Shown: positions 1 to 5,311 of the stretch, in pieces | Layout: each line of letters opens with the position of its first letter | Numbering within the stretch: the stretch's first letter is position 1 | From: Patescibacteria group bacterium | Lineage (GTDB): Bacteria; Patescibacteriota; Gracilibacteria; UM-FILTER-43-11 | Assembly (NCBI GenBank): GCA_018814945.1 | Contig: JAHIYT010000087.1 | Coordinates: forward strand, 1 to 5,311 | Reading direction: 5' to 3' | Length of the DNA: 5,311 nucleotides | Translations under genes and position numbers: made by a program | Notes under the pieces: generated by a model | The model's input: the letters and a program-made list of their open reading frames with translations, nothing else | What the model was told of the DNA's origin: nothing | Databases searched by the model: none

Positions 1-1069
1 CATATCCCTCCAGGCCAATTACTTTTTTAGGGTTGTTAGTAAGTAATTCAATTTCTTTTATGCTCAAATCCGCTAATATCTGAGCACCAATTCCATAATC
101 TCTTAAATCGCCTTTAAATCCAAGTTGATGGTTGGCTTCTACGGTATCTAAGCCTTTTTCTTGCAATTTATACGCTTTTATTTTATTCGCAAGCCCTATA
201 CCTCTGCCTTCTTGTCGCATATAAAGTAGTACTCCACTACCATTTTTACTAATCATATCCAAAGATTTATCTAATTGCTGTCCACAATCACAGTGTTTTG
301 AGCCAAAAATGTCTCCAGTAAGACATTCTGAATGAACTCTAACAAGTGCACTTTTATTCTTTATGTTACCCATTACGAAAGCCACGTGTTCTTTGTAGTC
401 AATCAAACTCTTGTAAACATATACTTTGAATTTCCCATGTTCTGTTGTCAAATTTGTTTCCGCTTCTTTCACAATTAATTTTTCATTTTTACTCCTGTAA
501 TTAATCAAATCTTTTATAGTAATAATGCGGAGACCGTGTTTTTTGGCGAATTTTTCGAGGTCTGGTAATCTGGCCATGGTTCCATCTTCGTTCATAATTT
601 CACAAATAACTCCAACAGGGGATAGTCCCGCTTGTTTCATTAAGTCTACTGCAGCCTCTGTATGACCAGCTCTTACGAGGACACCGCCTTGTTTTGCTAT
701 TAATGGGAACATATGCCCTGGTCTGATGAAATCGTTGGCGGTTGATGTTTTGTCCACAATTTTTTTAATGGTGTTCGCTCTTTCTGCAGCTGAAATTCCG
801 GTTGTGGTGCCTTCTTTTGCGTCTACAGAAACAGAGAAATTACAGTTGCCATCGCTATTCGCAACCATTGGGTGGAAATTTAGCCTATAGGCAAGTTCTT
901 CATCAATCGGTGTGCAAACCAATCCTCTGCCTTCTTTAACCATAAAATTGATAGCTTCCGGAGTAGCGAATTGTCCGGCCATAACCAAATCACCCTCATT
1001 TTCACGATCCTCATCATCAATGACGATAATCATTCCCCCTGCCTTTAGATCCTTTATTGCCTCATTCAT
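1..1069 (-). CDS. ribBA: RibBA, 3,4-dihydroxy-2-butanone 4-phosphate synthase / GTP cyclohydrolase II, 3'-truncated by window edge
   Basis: This cytoplasmic bifunctional enzyme starts both branches of riboflavin synthesis: the N-terminal half makes 3,4-dihydroxy-2-butanone 4-phosphate from ribulose 5-phosphate, and the C-terminal half opens GTP to the pyrimidine precursor. My translation gives 356 residues. The RibB half (about 1-198) has the acidic metal-binding motif [11 protein letters not shown] (18-28), [11 protein letters not shown] (88-98), RPGHMFPL (116-123) and [11 protein letters not shown] (133-143). The RibA half (about 205 on) has the zinc cysteines C249, C260 and C262 in SECLTGD and KHCDCGQQL, the RQEGRGIGL loop (285-293), [10 protein letters not shown] (323-332) and [13 protein letters not shown] at the edge. 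All key residues look intact. Members are usually about 400 residues, so some 45-50 are missing. An in-frame TAA (1081-1079) lies just upstream of the ATG, which fixes the start. There is no clear ribosome binding site and no FMN riboswitch. It follows the 619-residue gene by 37 bp, probably in one transcript. Confidence 0.96.
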   Translation of the reverse strand, partial: MNEAIKDLKAGGMIIVIDDEDRENEGDLVMAGQFATPEAINFMVKEGRGLVCTPIDEELAYRLNFHPMVANSDGNCNFSVSVDAKEGTTTGISAAERANTIKKIVDKTSTANDFIRPGHMFPLIAKQGGVLVRAGHTEAAVDLMKQAGLSPVGVICEIMNEDGTMARLPDLEKFAKKHGLRIITIKDLINYRSKNEKLIVKEAETNLTTEHGKFKVYVYKSLIDYKEHVAFVMGNIKNKSALVRVHSECLTGDIFGSKHCDCGQQLDKSLDMISKNGSGVLLYMRQEGRGIGLANKIKAYKLQEKGLDTVEANHQLGFKGDLRDYGIGAQILADLSIKEIELLTNNPKKVIGLEGY

Positions 1070-1081
1070 GGTCTTATTTTA

Positions 1082-1105
1082 GGCAAAGGCAAAGGTAAAG
1101 GCAAG
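1082..1105. repeat. Four-copy hexanucleotide tandem repeat between two genes
   Basis: The plus strand reads GGCAAA, GGCAAA, GGTAAA, GGCAAG: four 6-bp units with two substitutions. They fill most of the 37-bp gap between the stop codon of the membrane protein gene (TAG, 1109-1107) and the ATG of ribBA (1069). On the transcript strand this is a pyrimidine-rich CTTTGC-type run, so it offers no Shine-Dalgarno sequence to ribBA. It forms no obvious hairpin. Its function is unknown; replication slippage is the simplest origin. Confidence 0.8.
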
Positions 1106-1106
1106 G

Positions 1107-2966
1107 CTACATTTCTACCTGATAGATCTGCTTCTTTGTGAGTAGATAAAGTTTATCTTCGCTCTTATTTACATAGAAGCTTTGTATATCATCTAGATCT
1201 TCTAAGAAAATTTGCTCTTTGTATCTACCACCTGCACCCACCTCTTTTTCAATAACAACAACTCTTCTATTTACAGGATCAAGTACGTACAAATTATCTA
1301 ATTCAGGAGATGTAAATAACTTTGTTGCATCTGAAAGATCTACAGCTAAGTCTTCGATTTCAAATGTTTGTTTCTTTGCTTTAAATAGTTGAATGATTTC
1401 TCCACCTTTCTTTAAAACGTAAATGTTTCCATCAATTGCAAATGAAATTGCATTTTGTATTTCAGCATCCGTATTGTATTCTGTAGCGCTTGAATACTCG
1501 GATCTAAGTCTTGAATATTTATAGATCTGGTTTGTTGATGGGCTAAGTAAATATAGATATTTACCGTAAGCCGTAACATCTATACCCGGTTTCCAATTAT
1601 CGTCATTGGTATTTATGAAATTAAATTGTCCTTCGTCATATTCTATAATTCGTCCTGATTGAGTTAAGAAAACCAAAACTCCATAATCTTCCATGGCTGT
1701 TCCTGCCATTACAACCTCAGTTTCATCGATGGTTTTAGGATCTAATACTTGATCTAAAATAACTTCATAAAGAGCGTTGTATTCGTACGCAAAGAAATTG
1801 TCATCTAAATTAACAAGTCCAAGTGCTTCTACATTTTCTCGTTTTTGGCTCAAATCAACGTAAGGCGTGATTTCACTAAGTCTTGTAGTATTATTAATAC
1901 TATCTCGTGTTTCCTGAATTTTATCCAGAAGTGCCAGTGCTTCTGATCTGAAATAATTGGTTTCAAGTATATCTCTTGCTTCTTGTTCAACTTTTTCTAA
2001 AATTGCGTTAGCAGTTTCTTTATCATTTGCATAACCCTTTGTATTTGCTACGTGCAGATCCTGATTCATAGCTTCTATGCGCAATTTGTACTCATCACGC
2101 AATGCATTATCTCGTCTGCCATCCATCAAAAATGAAACACTGATAATTAAAAGCAATACCACGAGCAAAATTGCAGCAAGAATAGTGTTTCTGCTTAAAT
2201 TTTTAACCTTTTTGGCACCGGTTTTTTCTTCGATAAAGCTTGCTCCTTTATCCCACCATTGTAATAGATATTTTTTAAATTTGTCTAGAAGAGGATTTAC
2301 TTTCCCAGAACTCATAACCGTTGCACGCTGAGGTAATTTTATATGCATTATTGCAACACCAATGCTTAATTCATTATCCGCAAGCACTAATTCTCTAATC
2401 GAATCTAGAGATTCTGTGACACCTTCGCTGCAAATCTGAGCAAGTTGGGCATGGGTTACCAAGCGAAGCAATCTGGATGTAGTAAAAATAACCTTATCTT
2501 CAGACATAAGTTCACCACTTGCAATGTTTGCAAAAAGATCGTCAGATTTTCCTGAAAGCCCCTCACTGATAGGAGAAAGCTTCCCTTTTCTTATTAAATA
2601 AGCTTCAGCATCTTTTGTTTGTGTTAAAAGAAGATCATTACCTGAATAAGCTGCGATAATTGCATTTATTGTTCCCACTGATTTAACACCACGTTTTTCC
2701 TTTAAATTTCTATATATCAGATTAATTTCTTTCAAAGTATTTTCAAATCTTTCATAACCATCTAATTCCAGATTTTTAAAGAAAACTTCTTCAATGGTTT
2801 CTATAATACTTTGGACTGTAGAACGTGCAAATTTGGTATTACCAATTATCTCAAAAATAAGCCATACTTCGTCCTCCACGCGTGGTTTTTTAAGAGTTTT
2901 TAATTGTATAAAGTGATCGGAATCACGAGCTACCGAGAAGGTGTCAGCTAGAATTTTAAATGGCAT
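1107..2966 (-). CDS. Membrane protein with degenerate PP2C-like domain, single TM helix, coiled coil and C-terminal beta-propeller
   Basis: The 619-residue protein is not a named family that I recognise, but it has a clear layout. Residues 1-210 follow the PPM/PP2C phosphatase pattern: VWLIFEIIGN (34-43) where PP2Cs have the DGxGG metal loop, SVGTINAIIAAY (96-107) for the usual GTT strand, TKDAEAYLIRKGKL (117-130) for GDSRAYLIRDGKL, TTSRLLRLV (162-170) for the SDG strand, and ADNELSIGVAI (196-206) for the DN strand. Most catalytic acids are absent, suggesting a pseudophosphatase or binding domain. One hydrophobic helix spans 261-281, preceded by basic residues (K252-R259), so the N-terminus is probably cytoplasmic. 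Residues 285-360 look helical and coiled-coil prone. Residues 370-619 contain about six repeats ending in YLL/YVL-type strands followed by xIYxV-type strands, typical of beta-propellers and probably outside the membrane. The gene is upstream of ribBA on the same strand and divergent from hpf. It may sense or scaffold at the envelope; no activity can be assigned. Confidence 0.85.
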   Translation of the reverse strand: MPFKILADTFSVARDSDHFIQLKTLKKPRVEDEVWLIFEIIGNTKFARSTVQSIIETIEEVFFKNLELDGYERFENTLKEINLIYRNLKEKRGVKSVGTINAIIAAYSGNDLLLTQTKDAEAYLIRKGKLSPISEGLSGKSDDLFANIASGELMSEDKVIFTTSRLLRLVTHAQLAQICSEGVTESLDSIRELVLADNELSIGVAIMHIKLPQRATVMSSGKVNPLLDKFKKYLLQWWDKGASFIEEKTGAKKVKNLSRNTILAAILLVVLLLIISVSFLMDGRRDNALRDEYKLRIEAMNQDLHVANTKGYANDKETANAILEKVEQEARDILETNYFRSEALALLDKIQETRDSINNTTRLSEITPYVDLSQKRENVEALGLVNLDDNFFAYEYNALYEVILDQVLDPKTIDETEVVMAGTAMEDYGVLVFLTQSGRIIEYDEGQFNFINTNDDNWKPGIDVTAYGKYLYLLSPSTNQIYKYSRLRSEYSSATEYNTDAEIQNAISFAIDGNIYVLKKGGEIIQLFKAKKQTFEIEDLAVDLSDATKLFTSPELDNLYVLDPVNRRVVVIEKEVGAGGRYKEQIFLEDLDDIQSFYVNKSEDKLYLLTKKQIYQVEM

Positions 2967-3005
2967 TTTTTTTATTTGTTTAAAGTGTACAAAATTCCAA
3001 CCTAT

Positions 3006-3035
3006 ACATTAGCACTATCTGTGTAGTTAGTGCAA
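3006..3035 (-). promoter_or_regulatory. Candidate weak promoter for the leftward unit
   Basis: On the minus strand TTGCAC (3035-3030) could serve as the -35 box and TAATGT (3011-3006) as the -10 box, 18 bp apart, with TATAGG (3006-3001) as a further -10-like hexamer. Transcription would begin near 3000, leaving about 30 nt of AT-rich leader ending in a run of A before the ATG at 2966. The match is moderate and this sits in AT-rich DNA, so the call rests mainly on position. Both boxes overlap the inverted repeat at 3009-3036, which would suit an operator. Confidence 0.3.
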
Positions 3036-3036
3036 A
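3009..3036. promoter_or_regulatory. Inverted repeat resembling a CIRCE (HrcA) operator
   Basis: Two 9-bp arms, TTAGCACTA (3009-3017) and TAGTGCAAA (3028-3036), are complementary at 8 of 9 positions around a 10-bp spacer. The HrcA operator consensus is TTAGCACTC-N9-GAGTGCTAA. The arms match it at 15 of 18 positions, but the spacer is one base longer. The element sits between the divergent genes, about 40 bp upstream of the leftward start and about 65 bp upstream of the hpf -35 box. A dyad of this quality is a plausible repressor site; HrcA as its binder is only an inference. Confidence 0.4.
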
Positions 3037-3048
3037 TTTTTTATTAAT

Positions 3049-3083
3049 GTCCAGTGTCCAATGTCCAGTGTCCAGTGTCCAAT
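3049..3083. repeat. Five-copy 7-bp tandem repeat, consensus GTCCA(G/A)T
   Basis: Five contiguous heptamers run GTCCAGT, GTCCAAT, GTCCAGT, GTCCAGT, GTCCAAT, with only a G/A change at the sixth base. The array ends in CAATGAA (3080-3086), the same final heptamer as the repeat before the O-antigen-ligase-like gene. It sits just upstream of the hpf promoter, within the non-coding divergent region. There are no spacers, so it is not a CRISPR. Function is unknown. Confidence 0.9.
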
Positions 3084-3101
3084 GAATTTTTCGTTTGAAA
3101 T

Positions 3102-3130
3102 TTGAACATTGATCCGTTAATCACTATAAT
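3102..3130 (+). promoter_or_regulatory. Sigma70-type promoter for hpf
   Basis: TTGAAC (3102-3107) matches the -35 consensus TTGACA at four of six positions. The perfect -10 box TATAAT (3125-3130) follows after the ideal 17-bp spacer. Transcription should begin near 3137, giving a leader of about 19 nt before the ATG at 3156. This decides the gene start, because the TTG at 3102 and the ATG at 3129 overlap the promoter boxes and would not be transcribed from it. Confidence 0.65.
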
Positions 3131-3155
3131 GAATTTACAAATTAATAAAAATACT

Positions 3156-3470
3156 ATGAATATTAAGATTCACACCCAACATCTTAATCTAGCTGAGTCT
3201 CAAGAAGAAATGCTGTATGCTAAATTCGAAAAACTCATTACTTATGCAGATAGACTTTCTGATGAGTCAGCTGAGATGAAGGTTAATTTAAGCTTTGAGA
3301 AATCCAAAAAACCAGAAGATGCCTATTTATGTGAATTAACGATTTTTGTGCCTATGGATACATTACGAGCAGAATCGCGAGATGAATCTTTGAGTAATGT
3401 GGTAGATGATGTAATTGAGAAAATGAAAAGTCAAATTGAGCACTATAAAGCGAAAATACACCAAAAGTAA
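3156..3470 (+). CDS. hpf: Short-form ribosome hibernation promoting factor (HPF/RaiA/YfiA family)
   Basis: The 104-residue protein belongs to the HPF/RaiA (sigma-54 modulation) family, whose members bind the 30S decoding region and silence ribosomes in starvation or stationary phase. The order of elements fits the beta-alpha-beta-beta-beta-alpha fold: strand MNIKIHTQHLNL (1-12), helix ESQEEMLYAKFEKLITYA (14-31), strands around 40-49 and 57-65, strand TLRAESRDESL (69-79), and a long helix NVVDDVIEKMKSQIEHYK (81-98) with a basic end. It lacks the C-terminal dimerisation domain of long HPF, so it is the short type. The open frame extends upstream to a TTG at 3102, but that codon is the -35 box of the promoter, and family alignment begins at MNIKI, so ATG 3156 is preferred. 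There is no Shine-Dalgarno sequence. It is the first gene of the rightward unit and ends 27 bp before the membrane ligase gene. Confidence 0.9.
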   Translation: MNIKIHTQHLNLAESQEEMLYAKFEKLITYADRLSDESAEMKVNLSFEKSKKPEDAYLCELTIFVPMDTLRAESRDESLSNVVDDVIEKMKSQIEHYKAKIHQK

Positions 3471-3474
3471 TTCT

Positions 3475-3502
3475 CAGTTTACAATTTACAATTTTCAATG
3501 AA
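3475..3502. repeat. Four-unit degenerate 7-bp repeat carrying the start codon of the next gene
   Basis: The heptamers CAGTTTA, CAATTTA, CAATTTT, CAATGAA run head to tail from 3475. The last unit contains the ATG (3498-3500) of the O-antigen-ligase-like gene. The units follow the same CA(G/A)T pattern as the array at 3049-3083 when that array is read in this phase, and both end in CAATGAA. They occupy almost the whole gap after hpf and leave no room for a Shine-Dalgarno sequence or terminator. Confidence 0.7.
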
Positions 3503-4814
3503 AAAGAAAACCATATCATTTGAGGCGGTAGTTAAATATCTGCTCTATTTTTCTCCGTTCGTGTTTCCATTGTATCTCTTGAAATTTGAGATTTATGGAA
3601 TTCCGTTTACGGTTTTGGAAGTTTTTGCTTATGCTCTATTTGCGATTTGGTTTATAGGAGTGATCTTTAAAAAAATGCCCTTCAGCTGGAAAAACCCACT
3701 GAGTTACTATTGGATTGCAGTTTTTGTTCTATTTTTAGGCGCTACAATTGGTGTATTTACTGCACCTGGTTATATAGAGCTTCCTAGTAACGAAATTCTT
3801 GATTCTCAAAAGGTTGCCTTGGGCGTTTGGAAAGGGTGGGTGGTAGCTCCAATGCTTTATTTTGCGGTTCTTACGCAGACCATCAGAACTAATGCTAATG
3901 TTAAGAATCTTCTTCATTTATTCGTATATTCAGGCGGTTTAATTGGAATAATTTCGTATGCCTTTGGTCTTTTTGGTGATGGAATTACATACGATTTTCG
4001 CTTAAGTGGCTTTTATGAGTCAGCAAATTACTTATCTCTATATATAGTGCCACCACTTTTACTTAGTATTTACTTTCTATTTCAAAGAGAAAGTTTAAGA
4101 AAAGCTCATATATATCTAAATCTTGCATCACTTTTAATAATGGCTAATGCTCTTTATTTTACTCAGTCATACGCAGCTATAATCGGAGTCTTTGGTGCTA
4201 TTTCTCTTTATGTCTTATATCTATTATTCAGAAAAACCGTTAGAAAAAGAAGTATAGTTTTTGGCTTATTCTTGCTAGCGGCAACTTTTGCGGTAATTGT
4301 GTTTACTCAAATAAATACACCTAAATTTCAACAATTTTTAGATTGGGAAAATCGTTCCAGCACCTCTGTTCGTCTCGAGATTTATGAAGTTGCATGGAGT
4401 CTAATAAATGAAGAACCTCTGACTGGTATTGGTCCAGGTTTATTTCAGGCTGAATACCAAACTCGGGGTCGGGAAAATCTAGGGCATGTTCCGATGGAAT
4501 GGAATATTCCACACCCTCATAATATATTTTTTGCATTTTGGTTAAATGCTGGTATTCTTGGTCTTTTTGCGCTTCTTGCATTTCTGGTTTTGGTTCATAC
4601 CAGATTCGCTTATCCTGTTATTGCATTTTGGGGAATAATTATTCATGGAATATTTGATACACCATTTTGGAAAAATGATTTGAGTATGATATTTTGGCTA
4701 GTGCTTGGCGTTATAGTAATATTACAAACATATGGAACTGATACCCCTGAAGAGCGAGAAGCTCCAGTCCGGAAGCGACTTGCTCCAAAGCTTTCAAAAC
4801 GCACTAGAGCGTAA
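3498..4814 (+). CDS. O-antigen ligase / polymerase-like (WaaL/Wzy_C) polytopic membrane protein
   Basis: The 438-residue protein has about 12 hydrophobic segments (roughly 14-30, 35-57, 69-88, 108-127, 137-160, 177-196, 203-222, 224-244, 252-270, 343-366, 370-386, 394-411). A large polar loop lies between the ninth and tenth (271-341), the arrangement of O-antigen ligases and Wzy-type polymerases. The loop carries the family signature SVRLEIYEVAWSLI (290-303), PLTGIGPGLF (307-316) with R292, and the IPHPHNIFFAFWLNAGILG stretch (337-355), where H339 or H341 fits the conserved histidine. IHGIFDTPFW (382-391) is also typical. Such enzymes join undecaprenyl-linked glycans to an acceptor or to each other on the outer face of the cytoplasmic membrane; the glycan here is unknown, and no glycosyltransferase genes are in view. 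The ATG lies within a 7-bp repeat and has no Shine-Dalgarno sequence. The basic tail (412-438) overlaps the next gene. Confidence 0.88.
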   Translation: MKKKTISFEAVVKYLLYFSPFVFPLYLLKFEIYGIPFTVLEVFAYALFAIWFIGVIFKKMPFSWKNPLSYYWIAVFVLFLGATIGVFTAPGYIELPSNEILDSQKVALGVWKGWVVAPMLYFAVLTQTIRTNANVKNLLHLFVYSGGLIGIISYAFGLFGDGITYDFRLSGFYESANYLSLYIVPPLLLSIYFLFQRESLRKAHIYLNLASLLIMANALYFTQSYAAIIGVFGAISLYVLYLLFRKTVRKRSIVFGLFLLAATFAVIVFTQINTPKFQQFLDWENRSSTSVRLEIYEVAWSLINEEPLTGIGPGLFQAEYQTRGRENLGHVPMEWNIPHPHNIFFAFWLNAGILGLFALLAFLVLVHTRFAYPVIAFWGIIIHGIFDTPFWKNDLSMIFWLVLGVIVILQTYGTDTPEEREAPVRKRLAPKLSKRTRA

Positions 4815-5311
4815 AAAAGAGAAGCTGAAAAATCGGGATATTGTAATAATTGCCTCCAAGGCTCTTGCCTTTAGTCAGGGCAGATTAGTTGAATCCGATG
4901 ATATAAAAGGATTAGTAAAAAAAGAAGCCGATAAAATTCTAGATGAGGGTGAAATGACTATTACTCTGAAAAATAAAATCCTTATTCCGAATGCAGGGAT
5001 AGATAATAGTAACACACCAAAAGGCACTGTTATCCTTTGGCCTGAAAGGCCGTTTCATTTTGCGAGAGAGATTAGATCTCTTTTGATGGAATATTATTTG
5101 CTTAATGATTTGGGAGTTCTTATAACTGATTCTCATTGCCAACCACTTCGGGCTGGTACAACCGGTATTGCAATTGGTTGGGCAGGCTTTGAGGGGGTGA
5201 GAGATGAAATAGGCAAGAAAGATCTTTTTGGGCGAAAAATGGAATATACCAAGTTGGCAGTGGCAGATAATCTAGCTTCTGCTGCGAATTTAGAGATGGG
5301 AGAAACCAATG
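4732..5311 (+). CDS. cofE: CofE (F420-0:gamma-glutamyl ligase, COG1478) family protein, 3'-truncated by window edge
   Basis: I read 193 residues with no stop before the right edge; family members are about 250, so roughly the last quarter is missing. The N-terminus fits the family from its first residues: IPLKSEKLQSGSDLLQSF (4-21), then RDIVIIASKALAFSQGRLVE (35-54). It continues with PNAGIDNSN and a following TVILWPERP (86-107), GVLITDSHCQPLRAG (128-142), GIAIGWAGF (145-153), DLFGRKMEYT (164-173) and AVADNLASAANLEMGE (176-191). CofE adds L-glutamate to coenzyme F420-0 using GTP. Relatives outside F420 producers may act on other substrates, and the usual DxxGR motif here reads DSHCQ, so the symbol names the family, not a proven reaction. 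An in-frame TAA (4717-4719) makes ATG 4732 the only upstream ATG start. It overlaps the preceding gene by 83 bp and is probably co-transcribed. No other F420 gene is in view. Confidence 0.87.
   Translation, partial: MELIPLKSEKLQSGSDLLQSFQNALERKKEKLKNRDIVIIASKALAFSQGRLVESDDIKGLVKKEADKILDEGEMTITLKNKILIPNAGIDNSNTPKGTVILWPERPFHFAREIRSLLMEYYLLNDLGVLITDSHCQPLRAGTTGIAIGWAGFEGVRDEIGKKDLFGRKMEYTKLAVADNLASAANLEMGETN

Noticed and set aside
2077..2331. Plus-strand 84-codon open frame inside the membrane protein gene
   Set aside because: It is antisense to a well-supported gene and covers its TM and linker region; it has no recognisable domain.
3012..3045. Hairpin followed by a T-run on the plus strand as an intrinsic terminator
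   Set aside because: The perfect stem is only 6 bp with three G/C pairs, the T-run is interrupted and offset by AAA, and no plus-strand gene ends upstream of it.
3049..3083. CRISPR-like array
   Set aside because: Units are 7 bp and contiguous with no spacers.
3082..3105. Tiny open frame starting at the ATG in the last heptamer before hpf
   Set aside because: It stops after seven residues and lies upstream of the mapped promoter boxes; no sign of coding.
3735..3917. Minus-strand 60-codon open frame, and similar ones at 4321-4581 and 4939-5142
   Set aside because: All lie antisense within the O-antigen-ligase-like and CofE-family genes and show no family features.
1..5311. ribBA and a CofE-family gene in one window as an F420 synthesis cluster, since F420 and riboflavin share a precursor
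   Set aside because: They are on opposite strands in separate units about 3.6 kb apart, with unrelated genes between them, and no cofC, cofD or FO synthase gene is present.
1..5311. Recoded TGA (as in Gracilibacteria and Absconditabacteria)
   Set aside because: All five genes read through without internal TGA, and their conserved motifs are intact with the standard code.

Overview
The window is AT-rich, uses the standard genetic code and is densely packed: five protein genes cover nearly all of it. None of the five starts has a convincing Shine-Dalgarno sequence. The accessory proteins here are a degenerate PP2C-like domain joined to a membrane helix and a beta-propeller, a lone CofE-family ligase, and an O-antigen-ligase-like polytopic protein. 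Together with short tandem repeats between genes, this resembles metagenome-derived Candidate Phyla Radiation (Patescibacteria) genomes. That placement is an inference from overall look, not a demonstrated taxonomy.

Left half, minus strand: a putative two-gene unit read right to left. First comes a 619-residue membrane protein (PP2C-like domain inside, one membrane helix, coiled coil, beta-propeller probably outside). After a 37-bp gap that holds a hexanucleotide repeat comes ribBA, the bifunctional riboflavin-pathway enzyme. ribBA runs off the left edge and lacks roughly its last 45-50 residues.

Centre: a divergent intergenic region of about 190 bp (2967-3155). It holds a near-palindrome resembling the HrcA/CIRCE operator, a weak minus-strand promoter candidate, five tandem copies of a 7-bp repeat, and a well-spaced sigma70-type promoter (TTGAAC-N17-TATAAT) for the rightward genes.

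Right half, plus strand: a short ribosome hibernation promoting factor (HPF/RaiA), then a 27-bp gap made largely of a second 7-bp repeat whose last unit contains the next start codon, then a 12-helix O-antigen-ligase-like protein. That gene overlaps out of frame by 83 bp with a CofE (F420-0:gamma-glutamyl ligase) family gene that is open at the right edge. No other F420 gene is present, so the substrate of this ligase is unknown.

The genes do not form one recognisable pathway. The left unit pairs an envelope-spanning sensor or scaffold-like protein with vitamin synthesis. The right unit pairs ribosome hibernation with surface-polymer assembly and an amide ligase. The most unusual items are the pseudophosphatase-propeller protein, the repeat-filled gaps, and the long overlap that encodes the whole cytoplasmic tail of the membrane ligase.
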